From contig WGLT01000021.1 of assembly GCA_016125425.1 (NCBI GenBank), forward strand, positions 1 through 52,912: a DNA stretch of 52,912 nucleotides. The letters run 5' to 3'. Position numbers and translations under genes: made by a program. This DNA is from Alphaproteobacteria bacterium. GTDB lineage: Bacteria > Pseudomonadota > Alphaproteobacteria > Caulobacterales > Parvularculaceae. Below the pieces are notes generated by a model, which worked only from the letters and a program-made list of their open reading frames with translations, ran no database searches and had not been told where the DNA came from. How positions within the stretch are numbered: the stretch's first letter is position 1; each line of letters opens with the position of its first letter. This document shows, piece by piece, positions 35,525-44,552 of this stretch.

Positions 35525-36436
35525 ATGCTCTTTACAAAGAAAACCGCCGCAGAAAAGCGCGCTGACCTTCGCGCCAAGCTGAAATCAGGCAAGCTCTTGC
35601 AGTTTCCGGGCGCGTTCAATCCGCTCTGCGCGCAACTGATCGAGCGCAAGGGGTTTGACGGCGTTTATATCTCCGGCGCGGTGATGTCCGCCGATCTATG
35701 CCTGCCCGACATCGGCATTGCGACGATGACGGAATTTGCAACGCGAGGGCTTCAGACCGCGCGCGTGACGGACCTGCCGGCGATCATCGACATCGACACG
35801 GGCTTTGGCGAGCCGATGTCGGCGGCCCGCACCGTTCGCACGATGGAGGAGATGGGACTTTCCGGCTGCCATATCGAAGACCAGGTGGCGCCGAAACGTT
35901 GCGGTCATCTTGACGGCAAGGAGGTCGTCTCGACCGAAGAGATGGTGAAGCGGGTGCGCGCTGCCTCCGACGCGCGTCTTGACCCGAATTTCGTCCTGAT
36001 CGCGCGTTCGGACGCGCGCGCTGTCGAGGGGCTCGACAAGGCGATCGACCGCATGAAGGCCTATGTCGACGCCGGCGCCGATATGATCTTCCCCGAGGCG
36101 ATGAAAGACGAAAAGGAATTCGAGGCGGTCAGGAAAGCGATCAGCGTTCCGATTCTCGCCAATATGACGGAATTCGGCAAATCGCGGCTCTTGAATATCA
36201 AGGAGCTTGAGGCGCTCGGTTTCAACCTTGTCATCTACCCCGTCACGACCTTGCGCCTCGCCATGGGGGCGGCCGAACGCGGTCTGGATGCGATTATACG
36301 GGACGGCGACCAGAACGGCGTTCTCGACATTATGCAGCACAGGCGAGACCTCTACGATCTGCTGCGCTATGAGGAATATAATAAGTTCGATCAGTCGATC
36401 TTCAATTTCGAAGTCGGCGATACGCCCCGAGGGTGA
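35525..36436 (+). CDS. prpB: 2-methylisocitrate lyase
   Basis: It cleaves 2-methylisocitrate to pyruvate and succinate, the last step of the methylcitrate cycle. The 303-residue protein belongs to the isocitrate lyase/PEP mutase superfamily: 'FPGAFNPLCAQLIERKGFDGVYISGAVMS' region near 27-55, metal-binding Asp residues in 'IIDIDTGFGEP' (Asp89, Asp91), and the catalytic Cys in KRCGH (Cys126). It follows the two small ORFs and precedes prpC by about 90 bases on the same strand. Confidence 0.95.
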   Translation: MLFTKKTAAEKRADLRAKLKSGKLLQFPGAFNPLCAQLIERKGFDGVYISGAVMSADLCLPDIGIATMTEFATRGLQTARVTDLPAIIDIDTGFGEPMSAARTVRTMEEMGLSGCHIEDQVAPKRCGHLDGKEVVSTEEMVKRVRAASDARLDPNFVLIARSDARAVEGLDKAIDRMKAYVDAGADMIFPEAMKDEKEFEAVRKAISVPILANMTEFGKSRLLNIKELEALGFNLVIYPVTTLRLAMGAAERGLDAIIRDGDQNGVLDIMQHRRDLYDLLRYEEYNKFDQSIFNFEVGDTPRG

Positions 36437-36528
36437 TTGGCGGACAGGGAATGGCGAGAATGGCGCAAGCGGCGTCGCGCCATTTGTCTTTCGCGGTCAT
36501 GCATCGTTGTCGCAGGAGAAAAACGCGG

Positions 36529-37665
36529 ATGACGGAAACAGAAGTAAAATACGGCCTTGCCGGCGTCGTCACCGACGACACCGCGATTTCGAAGGTGATG
36601 CCGGAAATCAATTCGCTCACCTATCGCGGATACAAAGTGCAGGACCTCGCGGCCGAATGCCGGTTTGAGGAGGTCGCCTATCTCATTTGGCGCGGCGAGT
36701 TGCCGACAAAGTCCGAGCTCGCGACATTCGTTGCGTCTGAAAAAAAGGAGCGGGGGCTTTCGAATGACCTGCTTGAGGTGATGGGCCGGTTCAACAAGCA
36801 GGCTCATCCGATGGACACGCTCCGGACGGCGGTTTCCTTCCTCGGCCAGGAAGACGATTCCGCGAACGATTCGTCCCCGGAGGGTCTCCAGAAAAAAGCC
36901 ATTCGGCTGTTCGCCAAAATTCCGCAGATCGTCGCAACGGATTTCCGCCTGCGCAACGGCAAGGCGCCCATTGCGCCGAACAAGGATCTGGGATTCTCGG
37001 AGAACTTTTTCCATATGTGTTTCGGCGAGACGCCCGCGCCGGAAATCGTCAAATGCTTCGACATATCGATGACGCTGTACGCCGAGCACTCGTTCAACGC
37101 GTCCACCTTCACGGCGCGCGTGATCGCGTCCTCGCTTTCTGACATCTATTCGGCGGTTACCGGCGCCATCGGTTCGCTCAAGGGGCCGCTCCATGGCGGG
37201 GCCAATGAAGCGGTGATGCACATGCTGAAAGAGGTTGGTTCGCCCGAGGCGGCCAAAGCCTGGATGCTCGACGCGCTGGCGACCAAGAAAAAGATTATGG
37301 GATTCGGCCACCGGGTTTACCGGTCCGGGGACAGTCGGGTGCCGACGATGACGGCCGCCTACAAGAAAATGGTTGAAGTGATCGGCACGCCAGAAGCGAA
37401 AAAATACTGGGAGATCTCGCGCATTCTTGATGAGACCATGGTCTCAGAAAAGGGCATTTACCCCAATCTCGACTTTCCGGCCGGCCCGGCATACTACCTG
37501 ATGGGATTTGAAATCCCCATGTTCACGCCTATCTTCGTCGTCAGCCGCATCACCGGCTGGACGGCGCATGTTATGGAGCAGCTCGCCAACAATAAGCTGA
37601 TCCGTCCGCTATCGAACTATACCGGCTCGCCTCAGCGCGAGGTGGTTCCGATCGAGCAGCGTTAG
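36529..37665 (+). CDS. prpC: 2-methylcitrate synthase
   Basis: It condenses propionyl-CoA with oxaloacetate. ATG 36529 is preceded by AGGAGA and gives 378 residues, matching PrpC and shorter than typical TCA citrate synthase. Motifs are '[28 protein letters not shown]' region near 25-52, '[12 protein letters not shown]' (active His about 222) and '[13 protein letters not shown]' (His about 261). A GTG at 36433, overlapping the prpB stop, would add 32 residues unlike the family; I reject it. Assignment as 2-methylcitrate and not citrate synthase relies on the prpB/prpD neighbours. Confidence 0.92.
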   Translation: MTETEVKYGLAGVVTDDTAISKVMPEINSLTYRGYKVQDLAAECRFEEVAYLIWRGELPTKSELATFVASEKKERGLSNDLLEVMGRFNKQAHPMDTLRTAVSFLGQEDDSANDSSPEGLQKKAIRLFAKIPQIVATDFRLRNGKAPIAPNKDLGFSENFFHMCFGETPAPEIVKCFDISMTLYAEHSFNASTFTARVIASSLSDIYSAVTGAIGSLKGPLHGGANEAVMHMLKEVGSPEAAKAWMLDALATKKKIMGFGHRVYRSGDSRVPTMTAAYKKMVEVIGTPEAKKYWEISRILDETMVSEKGIYPNLDFPAGPAYYLMGFEIPMFTPIFVVSRITGWTAHVMEQLANNKLIRPLSNYTGSPQREVVPIEQR

Positions 37666-37676
37666 ATGGAGGGACG

Positions 37677-38267
37677 ATGACAAGGCCGATCGTACGGAGC
37701 GAGGAAGACCGCGCGCGCGCGGAAGCGGCGGTGCGCGAGCTTATCCGCTGGATCGGCGATGATCCGGCGAGGGAAGGTCTTGTCGACACCCCCAAACGGG
37801 TGATCGACGCTTTTCTTGAATATTTCCGGGGCTATGAGGAAAGCCCGGAGGACTATCTCACGCGCACTTTCGAGCAGGTCGGGGGATATGACGAGATCGT
37901 GCTCCTGCGCGACATTCCGTTTCATTCGCATTGCGAGCATCACATGGCGCCGATCATCGGCAAGGCGCATGTCGCCTATCTGCCGAGAGATCGCGTTGTC
38001 GGCATTTCGAAGCTCGCGCGCGTCGTGCACGCCTACGCTAAGAGGCTGCAAGTGCAGGAGCGCCTGACGGCGGAGATCGCCGACTGCATCCAGAAAGTGC
38101 TTGATCCCGCAGGGGTCGCGGTGATCATCGAAGCGACGCACGCCTGCATGACTTGCCGGGGCGTGGAAACGCCGGGCGTGATTATGACCACGAGCAGGAT
38201 GATGGGCCTCTTCCGCGAGGACGAGAAGTCGCGGCAGGAAGTCCTGAAGCTGATGGGTTTCAGTTAA
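37677..38267 (+). CDS. folE: GTP cyclohydrolase I
   Basis: It converts GTP to 7,8-dihydroneopterin triphosphate, the entry to folate (and to tetrahydropterin or preQ0) synthesis. The 196 residues have the type IA zinc ligands: Cys86 and His89 in '[21 protein letters not shown]' region and Cys157 in '[12 protein letters not shown]'. It starts 11 bases after the prpC stop and so is probably read from the same transcript, with no evident metabolic link to propionate. Confidence 0.96.
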   Translation: MTRPIVRSEEDRARAEAAVRELIRWIGDDPAREGLVDTPKRVIDAFLEYFRGYEESPEDYLTRTFEQVGGYDEIVLLRDIPFHSHCEHHMAPIIGKAHVAYLPRDRVVGISKLARVVHAYAKRLQVQERLTAEIADCIQKVLDPAGVAVIIEATHACMTCRGVETPGVIMTTSRMMGLFREDEKSRQEVLKLMGFS

Positions 38268-38323
38268 TCGCCGCCGCGTCATCTGATTATCGTTTGAGTC
38301 GCTTCGCCTGAAGGAGACCTCGC

Positions 38324-39100
38324 ATGGCCTATGAATGCATCCTCACCGAGGCCGACGGACCTGTCGGCGTCGTCACGCTGAATCGGCCGGAGGCGCTCAA
38401 CGCCTTTTCCGATCAGTTGATGGATGAGCTGACCGACGCTCTGAAGAAGTTCGACGCCGATGATGCGATCGGCTGCATCGTGGTCACCGGATCGGAGAAG
38501 GCCTTCGCCGCCGGCGCCGACATCAAGGAAATGGCGAACAACACCTATCCGTCGGTCTATACTGAACAGTTCATCACGCGGAACTGGGAGGAAGCGACGC
38601 GCGTGAGAAAACCGATCATTGCGGCGGTCGCCGGTTACGCGCTGGGAGGCGGCTGCGAGCTCGCCATGATGTGCGATTTCATCATAGCCGCTGACAACGC
38701 CAAATTCGGCCAGCCGGAAATCACGATCGGCGCGATGCCCGGCGCCGGCGGCACGCAGCGCCTGGCGCGCTTCATCGGCAAGTCGAAGGCGATGGAAATG
38801 TGTCTTACCGGCCGGATGATGGACGCCGAGGAGGCCGAACGCTGCGGTCTTGTCAGCCGGATCGTGCCGAAAGGCGATCTCCGGGACGAAGCGATCCGGG
38901 TCGCCAAGCAGATCGCCGGCTTTTCCCGGCCGATCGCAATGCTCGTTAAGGAATCGGTCAACCGCGCTTACGAGACGACGCTTTCCGAAGGCGTGCGCTT
39001 CGAGAGGCGGCTTTTCCATTCGATCTTCGGCACCGAGGACCAGAAAGAAGGCATGGCGGCGTTTATCGAGAAGCGGAAACCGGCTTTCAAGAATCGCTGA
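38324..39100 (+). CDS. Enoyl-CoA hydratase (crotonase family)
   Basis: It hydrates 2-enoyl-CoA in fatty-acid beta-oxidation. The 258-residue protein is a canonical short crotonase: '[18 protein letters not shown]' near 19, the oxyanion-hole segment '[10 protein letters not shown]' near 61-70, and both catalytic glutamates in '[11 protein letters not shown]' (Glu112) and '[19 protein letters not shown]' (Glu132). AAGGAGA precedes the ATG. Beta-oxidation of odd-chain acids yields propionyl-CoA, so its place behind the prp genes makes sense, although 56 bases separate it from folE. Confidence 0.93.
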   Translation: MAYECILTEADGPVGVVTLNRPEALNAFSDQLMDELTDALKKFDADDAIGCIVVTGSEKAFAAGADIKEMANNTYPSVYTEQFITRNWEEATRVRKPIIAAVAGYALGGGCELAMMCDFIIAADNAKFGQPEITIGAMPGAGGTQRLARFIGKSKAMEMCLTGRMMDAEEAERCGLVSRIVPKGDLRDEAIRVAKQIAGFSRPIAMLVKESVNRAYETTLSEGVRFERRLFHSIFGTEDQKEGMAAFIEKRKPAFKNR

Positions 39101-39215
39101 ACGATTTCGCCTGCGGGGGTCGGAGGGCGTCTGCTAGATTTCCCGGCGCGCCCGCCTGACCGACCGACCGCGTCGGCGCCAGGCCGCCGCAGATCCGTGA
39201 GCGGGGGAGGCTCGA

Positions 39216-41087
39216 ATGGAACACCTCGTCCTGGTCGTTGCGATGATCGGCGTGCTCGGCGTCGGCGCGCAATGGCTCGCTTGGCGCTTCAATCTTCCCG
39301 CGATCGTATTGATGGCGGCGGCGGGGCTCGCCGCCAGACCCGTCTTCGCCAGCCTGCTGCCGGCGCACAGCGCGCACGGGCCGGTGATGGAGACGATTTT
39401 CGGGGATTTCTATCAACCGCTCATCGGCATGGCGGTTGCGGTCATCCTTTTTGAAGGCGGCCTGTCGCTCGATTTCTCTGAGATCCGGGAACTGACGAAA
39501 GGCGTGCGGAGACTCGTGTTTCCGGGCGTCGTATTCGCATGGACGTTCGGCGCTCTCGCCGCGCATTATTGCGCGGGACTCGATTGGGATATCGCCATTC
39601 TTTTCGCCGCGATCATGGTGGTCACCGGCCCGACGGTGATCACGCCTCTCTTGCGGCAGGCGCGATTGCGGCAGAGGCCGGCGACGCTCCTCAAATGGGA
39701 AGGGATCATCAACGATCCGATCGGCGCGCTGCTCGCCGTGCTTGCTTATGAAACAATCGCGCTGGAAGGCGAGCCGACGAGCCAGATCATCGGCGCGCTT
39801 CTCATCGCCGCGATTCTCTCCGCCGCGCTCGGCTTCGTTCTCGGGCGGATGGTGGCGGCGATATTCCGCCGCGGCTGGGTCCCGGAATATCTGAAGCCGC
39901 CGGTGCTTCTTGTCGTCGTTCTCGCCTGCTTTGAGGGCGCGAATTTCTTCGAAAACGAAGCGGGTCTGCTTGCGGTCACCGCCATGGGAGTGACGATCGC
40001 GAACTCGAGAATCGCCAGCATCAATGAGTTACGCATCTTCAAGGAGAATATGGCGGTTCTTCTGGTCTCGGGCGTGTTTATCATCCTGACGGCGAATATC
40101 ACGGGCGAGGCGCTGTCCGCGCTCGACTGGCGCTCGGCGCTTTATGTCGGCGCTATGCTGTTTGCGGTTCGACCGCTTTCCGTATTTCTGTCGACGATCG
40201 GCTCGGGGCTGCCCTGGCGCGAACGGTTGCTGGTCGCGTGGATCGCTCCGCGCGGGATCGTCGCCGTCGCGATTTCGAGTTTTCTCGGCGCCGCGCTCGT
40301 CGCCAGCGGGCGCGAAGGCGGCGCCGAACTCCTGCCGCTCGCCTTTGCGATCGTGGCGGCGACGGTGATCCTGCACGGCTTTACGATCTCGCCCTTGTCG
40401 AAGGCGCTCGGACTTGCGACGCGAGAAAGGCCCGGCGTGCTGATTGTCGGCGCGACCCCGTTCTCTGTCGCGCTCGCTGCGAAACTGAAGGAAATGGAGA
40501 TTCCGGTCATGGTCGCCGACGCCAGCTGGCGGCGGTTGCGTCCGGCGCGGCTCGCGAATGTCGAAACCTATTACGGCGAGATTCTGTCGGAGGTGACGGA
40601 GCACCATCTGGATTTCAATCGTTTCGGTTATCTCCTCGCGCTTTCAGGAAACGAGGCCTACAACGCGCTCGTGTGCACCGACCTCGCGCCCGAACTCGGC
40701 AGGGCGGCGATCTATCAGGTCAGCGACCGCGGCAAAGACGATGAAAGCCGTCAGGCCCTGTCCTTCACTCTCCAGGGCCGGACGTTCCTGAGCTCGGGAG
40801 CGACCTTCGACGAGCTCTTGCGTCGCCACTATGCGGGCTGGACCTTCCAAAAGACGCGTCTGTCCGAAAAGTTTACGCCGGAGCAGTATCGCGCCGAACT
40901 CGATCCGCAAACGGAGATCGTTCTCCTTCAGCGCAAGGGCGCCCTGTTTTTCTCCTCGCAGGAAAGGCCGCTCGAGCCGCAAGCGGGCGACGTCGTGCTC
41001 GCCTTCGCGCCGCCCGCGACCGACGCCCGCAAGGAGCCCCGCCCGGGCGCAAGCGATGCGCTGAAAGAGGCGATAAACAGCCATTAA
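39216..41087 (+). CDS. CPA1-type cation/proton antiporter with a C-terminal TrkA-like region
   Basis: A 623-residue NhaP-type membrane antiporter. The first 400 residues contain about twelve hydrophobic segments with family motifs: 'VAVILFEGGLSLDFSEIRE' (about 73-91), 'MVVTGPTVITPLLRQARL' (about 143-160) and 'EGIINDPIGALLAVLAYE' (about 169-186; the Asp of NDP is the expected ion-binding residue). A soluble C-terminal part (about 410-560) looks like a Rossmann TrkA-N domain, but its glycine loop is altered ('LIVGATPFSVALA'). Which ion it moves (Na+, K+) is not clear. GGGGGAGG precedes the ATG. Confidence 0.87.
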   Translation: MEHLVLVVAMIGVLGVGAQWLAWRFNLPAIVLMAAAGLAARPVFASLLPAHSAHGPVMETIFGDFYQPLIGMAVAVILFEGGLSLDFSEIRELTKGVRRLVFPGVVFAWTFGALAAHYCAGLDWDIAILFAAIMVVTGPTVITPLLRQARLRQRPATLLKWEGIINDPIGALLAVLAYETIALEGEPTSQIIGALLIAAILSAALGFVLGRMVAAIFRRGWVPEYLKPPVLLVVVLACFEGANFFENEAGLLAVTAMGVTIANSRIASINELRIFKENMAVLLVSGVFIILTANITGEALSALDWRSALYVGAMLFAVRPLSVFLSTIGSGLPWRERLLVAWIAPRGIVAVAISSFLGAALVASGREGGAELLPLAFAIVAATVILHGFTISPLSKALGLATRERPGVLIVGATPFSVALAAKLKEMEIPVMVADASWRRLRPARLANVETYYGEILSEVTEHHLDFNRFGYLLALSGNEAYNALVCTDLAPELGRAAIYQVSDRGKDDESRQALSFTLQGRTFLSSGATFDELLRRHYAGWTFQKTRLSEKFTPEQYRAELDPQTEIVLLQRKGALFFSSQERPLEPQAGDVVLAFAPPATDARKEPRPGASDALKEAINSH

Positions 41088-41100
41088 CCATGGACGTTGC

Positions 41101-41115
41101 TTAACGGCGCGTTAG
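41101..41115. promoter_or_regulatory. CtrA-like box upstream of the histidine-kinase-like gene
   Basis: TTAA-CGGCGCG-TTAG matches the CtrA consensus TTAA-N7-TTAA at seven of eight positions. It lies 35 bases before the ATG of the kinase-like gene. The separate half-site TTAACCAT, also known from alphaproteobacterial CtrA targets, occurs at 41084-41091 over the antiporter stop. This is sequence resemblance only. Confidence 0.4.
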
Positions 41116-41117
41116 CG

Positions 41118-41141
41118 CTTGCCGAATAGCGTTCCGGCAAG
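41118..41141. repeat. Inverted repeat in the leader of the kinase-like gene
   Basis: CTTGCCG (41118-41124) and CGGCAAG (41135-41141) are perfect seven-base arms around a ten-base loop. The second arm ends at the GGGAAAG ribosome site, so the structure might affect translation, or it might be an operator next to the CtrA-like box. Confidence 0.4.
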
Positions 41142-41149
41142 GGAAAGCC

Positions 41150-42025
41150 ATGCGTTCGCTCGATCCATTCGCCGCCAATACCGACTCGCTCATCGCGCGC
41201 TATACGGCGCGCCTCGCCGAGGCGCTCGCGGTGCGCCGGGCGGGAATGGAGGCGCGCGCCGCGCGCGCCGAGGCTGAACTCTCGATCCGGGCGCGCTCGG
41301 AATTTCTCTCCAACATGAATCATGAATTGCGGACGCCGCTCAACGCCATCATCGGCTTCGCGACCATGCTGCGCGACAGCGAGACCTATTCGCCGAGCGA
41401 AGATCAGCGCCGCGCCTACGCCGAATATATTCTTCAGTCGGCAGATCTCTTGCTCGGACACATCAACACAATTCTTGAGACCGCGGCGCTCGACGGGGGA
41501 ACCGTCGCGATCGAAAAGGCGGAGGCCCGTCTCGACGAGCTTCTCGCCCAGGCGATCGCCCGCGCGAAAATCGCCGCAGACGCCGCCGGCGTCACAATCG
41601 AAAATCGCACGAAGGACGATCCTGCGCTTGCTTGCTTCTGCGACGCGACGCGCGTCGGCCAGGCGATCGACCATGTTCTCAGGACCGCCCTGCGCGCCTC
41701 GCCCAAGGGCCAGCGAATTTTCGCGCGCGCTTCGCTCGATGAGAGCGGCATGCCCGAAATCGCGATCCGGGATAAGGGAGAAGGGCTCGCGCCCGAAGCG
41801 ATCCGGCAGGCTCTTTCGGCTTTTGAGGAGGTGCATCGCGGGCTCGACCGGTCATTCGCGGGACCGGGCGTCAGTCTTGCGATCGCAAAGACATTCATTG
41901 AGATGCAAGGCGGTCGCTTCCGTATCGACAGCCGTCCGGGTCAGGGCGTTCTGGTTCGCCTCAGCCTGCCGCCCCGACAAGCTCAGGAAAATGACCTCAG
42001 CGAACCCGTCAGACTTGCAGGATAG
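41150..42025 (+). CDS. Soluble histidine-kinase-like protein with degenerate ATP-binding N box
   Basis: A 291-residue protein with no membrane helix or recognised sensor domain: an N-terminal coiled coil (about 12-50), a HisKA dimerisation domain with an intact H box 'SNMNHELRTPLN' (His58), and a HATPase-like domain. The N box reads 'DATRVGQAIDHVLRTALRAS': both usual Asn positions are replaced (His175 and Thr179). G1 is intact (DKGEG, 208-212) and G2 is altered (AGPGVSLAI instead of GTGLGLAI). This suggests weak or absent ATP binding, as in phosphotransfer proteins or pseudokinases. It is 21 bases upstream of the HerA-like gene, probably in one operon. No response regulator is adjacent. Confidence 0.82.
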   Translation: MRSLDPFAANTDSLIARYTARLAEALAVRRAGMEARAARAEAELSIRARSEFLSNMNHELRTPLNAIIGFATMLRDSETYSPSEDQRRAYAEYILQSADLLLGHINTILETAALDGGTVAIEKAEARLDELLAQAIARAKIAADAAGVTIENRTKDDPALACFCDATRVGQAIDHVLRTALRASPKGQRIFARASLDESGMPEIAIRDKGEGLAPEAIRQALSAFEEVHRGLDRSFAGPGVSLAIAKTFIEMQGGRFRIDSRPGQGVLVRLSLPPRQAQENDLSEPVRLAG

Positions 42026-42046
42026 AATTTATTGGGAGACGGATCG

Positions 42047-43741
42047 ATGTCCGTAAGCGAAGCAGTTCAGCAGATCGACGCGGCGCCTAAGGGAAAGCCG
42101 CCGGGCGCGGGTCAGGCGCGCATGGGCGAAGTCATTTCCGTGACAGGATCGCACGCGCTCGTCATGTTAGCGCCCAACGCCGATATCGATCGCATCCATC
42201 GGCCGCAGATCGGGGCCATCATGAGCATCGATTGCGGGGCTTGCGTGGTTCTTGGTCTCGTGTCGGCGATGAGCACGCCGGCTCCGTCGGTCGACGGCGC
42301 GGGCGCTGACATGCGGATCGTCGAGCTCGAATTGATCGGTGAGTTCTCCAAGCCGAGCGCCAAGACGCCGGCGCGATTCCGCCGCGGGGTGTCGACGTTC
42401 CCGACGCTTGGCGATCAGGTACACGTCGCCTCGCGCGACGAGCTAACTGCGCTGTTCGCCGTGAACGGGACATCGAGCGTGCGCATCGGCGTCGTCAAAC
42501 AAGACGCCGCCATACCGGCGACTGTCTCCGTCAACGATCTGTTCTCGCGCCATTGCGCGGTTCTCGGCACGACCGGCGCCGGCAAATCCTGCGCGATCAC
42601 GCTGATGCTTCTCTCCGTGCTCGAGCGCTATGCGCATGGTCACATCGTTCTTCTCGATCCGCATAACGAATATGCGAAGTCATTCGGCGATCTTGCGGTT
42701 GTCTTCGATGCGACCAATCTGACCTTGCCATACTGGCTTTTGACCTTCGACGAACTGGTCGAGGTTCTTTATCCCGGCCGCACCGGCTTCAACGAGGAGA
42801 TCGATATTCTCGCCGATCTCGTTCCGGCCGCTAAGAAAATAAACCTGTCGATGACGACGAACGGCATGAAATTCCTCGCCGAGCGCCGCTCGGGAGACGC
42901 CGGCGCCATTACGGTCGACACGCCGGTGCCTTACCGGATTTCCGAATTGCTGGGGCTGATCGACAAGGCGCTCGGCGGTCTCGACTCGACGCGCTCCATC
43001 GCGCCCTATAAGCGGCTGCGAAACCGTCTGTATGCCATCAGCCAGGATGCCCGTTACTCGTTCATGTTCGGCGGCCTGACCGTGCAGGACACGATGGCGA
43101 AATTTCTTGGCCAGCTTTTCCGCATCCCGGTCGGCGGACACCCGGTCAGCATCATCGAGCTTGGCGGCCTGCCGACCGACGTCGCGCGCGTGGTCGTTTC
43201 GGTGATTGCGAGGCTCGCCTTCGAATTCGGCATGTGGAGCCATGGCGCCGCGCCGATCGCGCTCATCGTCGAAGACGCGCATCGCTACGCGCCCGCTGAT
43301 CCGAATGAAGGTTTCGCGCCGACGCGCCGGGCGCTCATTCGCATCGCCAAGGAAGGACGCAAGACGGGCGTCTCCTTGTGGGTCGCTTCGCAGCGCCCGA
43401 CCGAACTCGACCCGACGATCCTGTCCCAGTGCAACACCATCTTCGCGATGCGTCTCGCCAATCAGGCGGATCAGGACGCCCTGCGCGCGGCGATTCCCGA
43501 CGCCTCGACCAGCCTGCTGAACTGTCTGCCTTCGCTCGGGCTTGGCGAAGCGATTGCGGTCGGCGAAGGCGTGCCTCTGCCGACACGCATCCGGTTCAAT
43601 TCGCTGCCGCGCGATCTTGTGCCTCGCAGTCTGACAGCGAGCTTCACCGACGGATGGTCGGTCGAGCCTGAAGATGAAGGCTTCATCGAGCGCATTGTCG
43701 AGCAATGGCGCGCGCAGCGCTTGATCCTTCCGGAAGTCTGA
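42047..43741 (+). CDS. HerA-like hexameric ATPase (DUF87)
   Basis: A 564-residue FtsK/HerA-superfamily ATPase that probably forms a ring and moves DNA or another polymer. An N-terminal HAS-barrel (about 25-150) is followed by Walker A 'AVLGTTGAGKS' (about 171-181), 'ILLDPHNEYAKSFG'-type helicase segment near 204, Walker B 'IALIVEDAHRYAP' near 405, and the sensor-like 'VSLWVASQRPTELDPTILSQCNT' region near 444. The ATG has GGGAGA upstream; a TTG at 42032 is less likely. HerA normally pairs with the nuclease NurA or with SIR2-type effectors; neither is here. Its only close partner is the kinase-like gene. Confidence 0.86.
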   Translation: MSVSEAVQQIDAAPKGKPPGAGQARMGEVISVTGSHALVMLAPNADIDRIHRPQIGAIMSIDCGACVVLGLVSAMSTPAPSVDGAGADMRIVELELIGEFSKPSAKTPARFRRGVSTFPTLGDQVHVASRDELTALFAVNGTSSVRIGVVKQDAAIPATVSVNDLFSRHCAVLGTTGAGKSCAITLMLLSVLERYAHGHIVLLDPHNEYAKSFGDLAVVFDATNLTLPYWLLTFDELVEVLYPGRTGFNEEIDILADLVPAAKKINLSMTTNGMKFLAERRSGDAGAITVDTPVPYRISELLGLIDKALGGLDSTRSIAPYKRLRNRLYAISQDARYSFMFGGLTVQDTMAKFLGQLFRIPVGGHPVSIIELGGLPTDVARVVVSVIARLAFEFGMWSHGAAPIALIVEDAHRYAPADPNEGFAPTRRALIRIAKEGRKTGVSLWVASQRPTELDPTILSQCNTIFAMRLANQADQDALRAAIPDASTSLLNCLPSLGLGEAIAVGEGVPLPTRIRFNSLPRDLVPRSLTASFTDGWSVEPEDEGFIERIVEQWRAQRLILPEV

Positions 43742-43759
43742 TCGCCGGCCGGGCGGCGC

Positions 43760-44380
43760 CTAGCTCATCGGCGGCGTGGACGCCTTCCAGGCTTCCAGCG
43801 CCGAGAGTCGCTCATACCACGCGCGGATATTCGGATAGTCTGAAAGCGGAAGATCGATCAGCGCCGCATAAGTAAACCCCGCGCCGACGCTGAAATCGGC
43901 GAGCGAGGGGCCGTCGCCCGTCAGCCAGTCGTTCCCATCCAGCGCAGCGTTCAAGAGCGCGGCCTCGCGGTTGTACGCGGCGAGCGCCTTTTCAATAACG
44001 CCTTCATCGGGAGCGCCGCCGTAGAACTTCGGCTTCACCAGCCGCTCGAACTGGATCGGTTGATAGGCTGGCGTCCAGTGGGCGGAATCCCAGAACATCC
44101 ATTGATGGATCCTGGCGCGTCTTTGCGGATCTTCCGGATAGAGCGCCGTCGGCTTCTTGCTCGCAAGATAGATCAGAATCGCGTTCGATTCGCACAGCGT
44201 GAAGCCGTTGTCGTCCATCGCAGGGATGCGGCCGGAGGGACTGACCGAGAGCAGCGCGGCGTCGCGCGGCGGCAGCGGCGCGATTTCGACAGGCATATCG
44301 AGATGGCGCGCGACCGCCAGCACCTTCCGGACATTTTGCGAAACGGGAACGCCGAAGATCTTGATTGGGCTGGCCATCAT
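43760..44380 (-). CDS. Glutathione S-transferase family protein
   Basis: A cytosolic GST of 206 residues: thioredoxin-like N-terminal domain with 'SQNVRKVLAVARHLDM' (about 14-29), the cis-Pro/GSH-binding 'PSGRIPAMDDNGFTLCESNAILIYLASK' region (about 48-75), and an all-helical C-terminal domain with 'GDGPSLADFSVGA'. GGAGAG precedes ATG 44380. The class and substrate are not determined. It is divergent from an HxlR-type regulator, a common arrangement for reactive-electrophile responses. Confidence 0.9.
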   Translation of the reverse strand: MMASPIKIFGVPVSQNVRKVLAVARHLDMPVEIAPLPPRDAALLSVSPSGRIPAMDDNGFTLCESNAILIYLASKKPTALYPEDPQRRARIHQWMFWDSAHWTPAYQPIQFERLVKPKFYGGAPDEGVIEKALAAYNREAALLNAALDGNDWLTGDGPSLADFSVGAGFTYAALIDLPLSDYPNIRAWYERLSALEAWKASTPPMS

Positions 44381-44477
44381 TTCTCTCCATGATTTCAGAT
44401 CGAGCGCGCGCGAGAACGCCTTGGCTGGCCAATTCGCGACATAGCGGGCGCGGTGAAGGAGTCTCCACTAGCTTCTC

Positions 44478-44501
44478 GACTTGTAAATTGCAAATCACAA
44501 G
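44478..44501. promoter_or_regulatory. Possible HxlR operator between gst and hxlR
   Basis: ACTTGT (44478-44483) and ACAAGT (44496-44501) form an inverted repeat around a 12-base AT-rich centre in the 172-base divergent region. Placement between an HxlR regulator and its likely target gst suggests an operator. The arms are only six bases, so chance is not excluded. Confidence 0.45.
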
Positions 44502-44552
44502 TGACAGAGGGCGGGAAGCAGTTTAGGCAAGGATGCGGCGCAGGAGGAGCGA

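Noticed and set aside
36433-36528. A longer prpC start at GTG 36433 overlapping the prpB stop
   Set aside because: The 32 added residues are unlike citrate synthases, while ATG 36529 has an AGGAGA ribosome site.
42047-43741. A classical HerA-NurA/SIR2 defence island
   Set aside because: No nuclease, SIR2 or other effector gene is next to the ATPase, and the surroundings are ordinary chromosomal genes.
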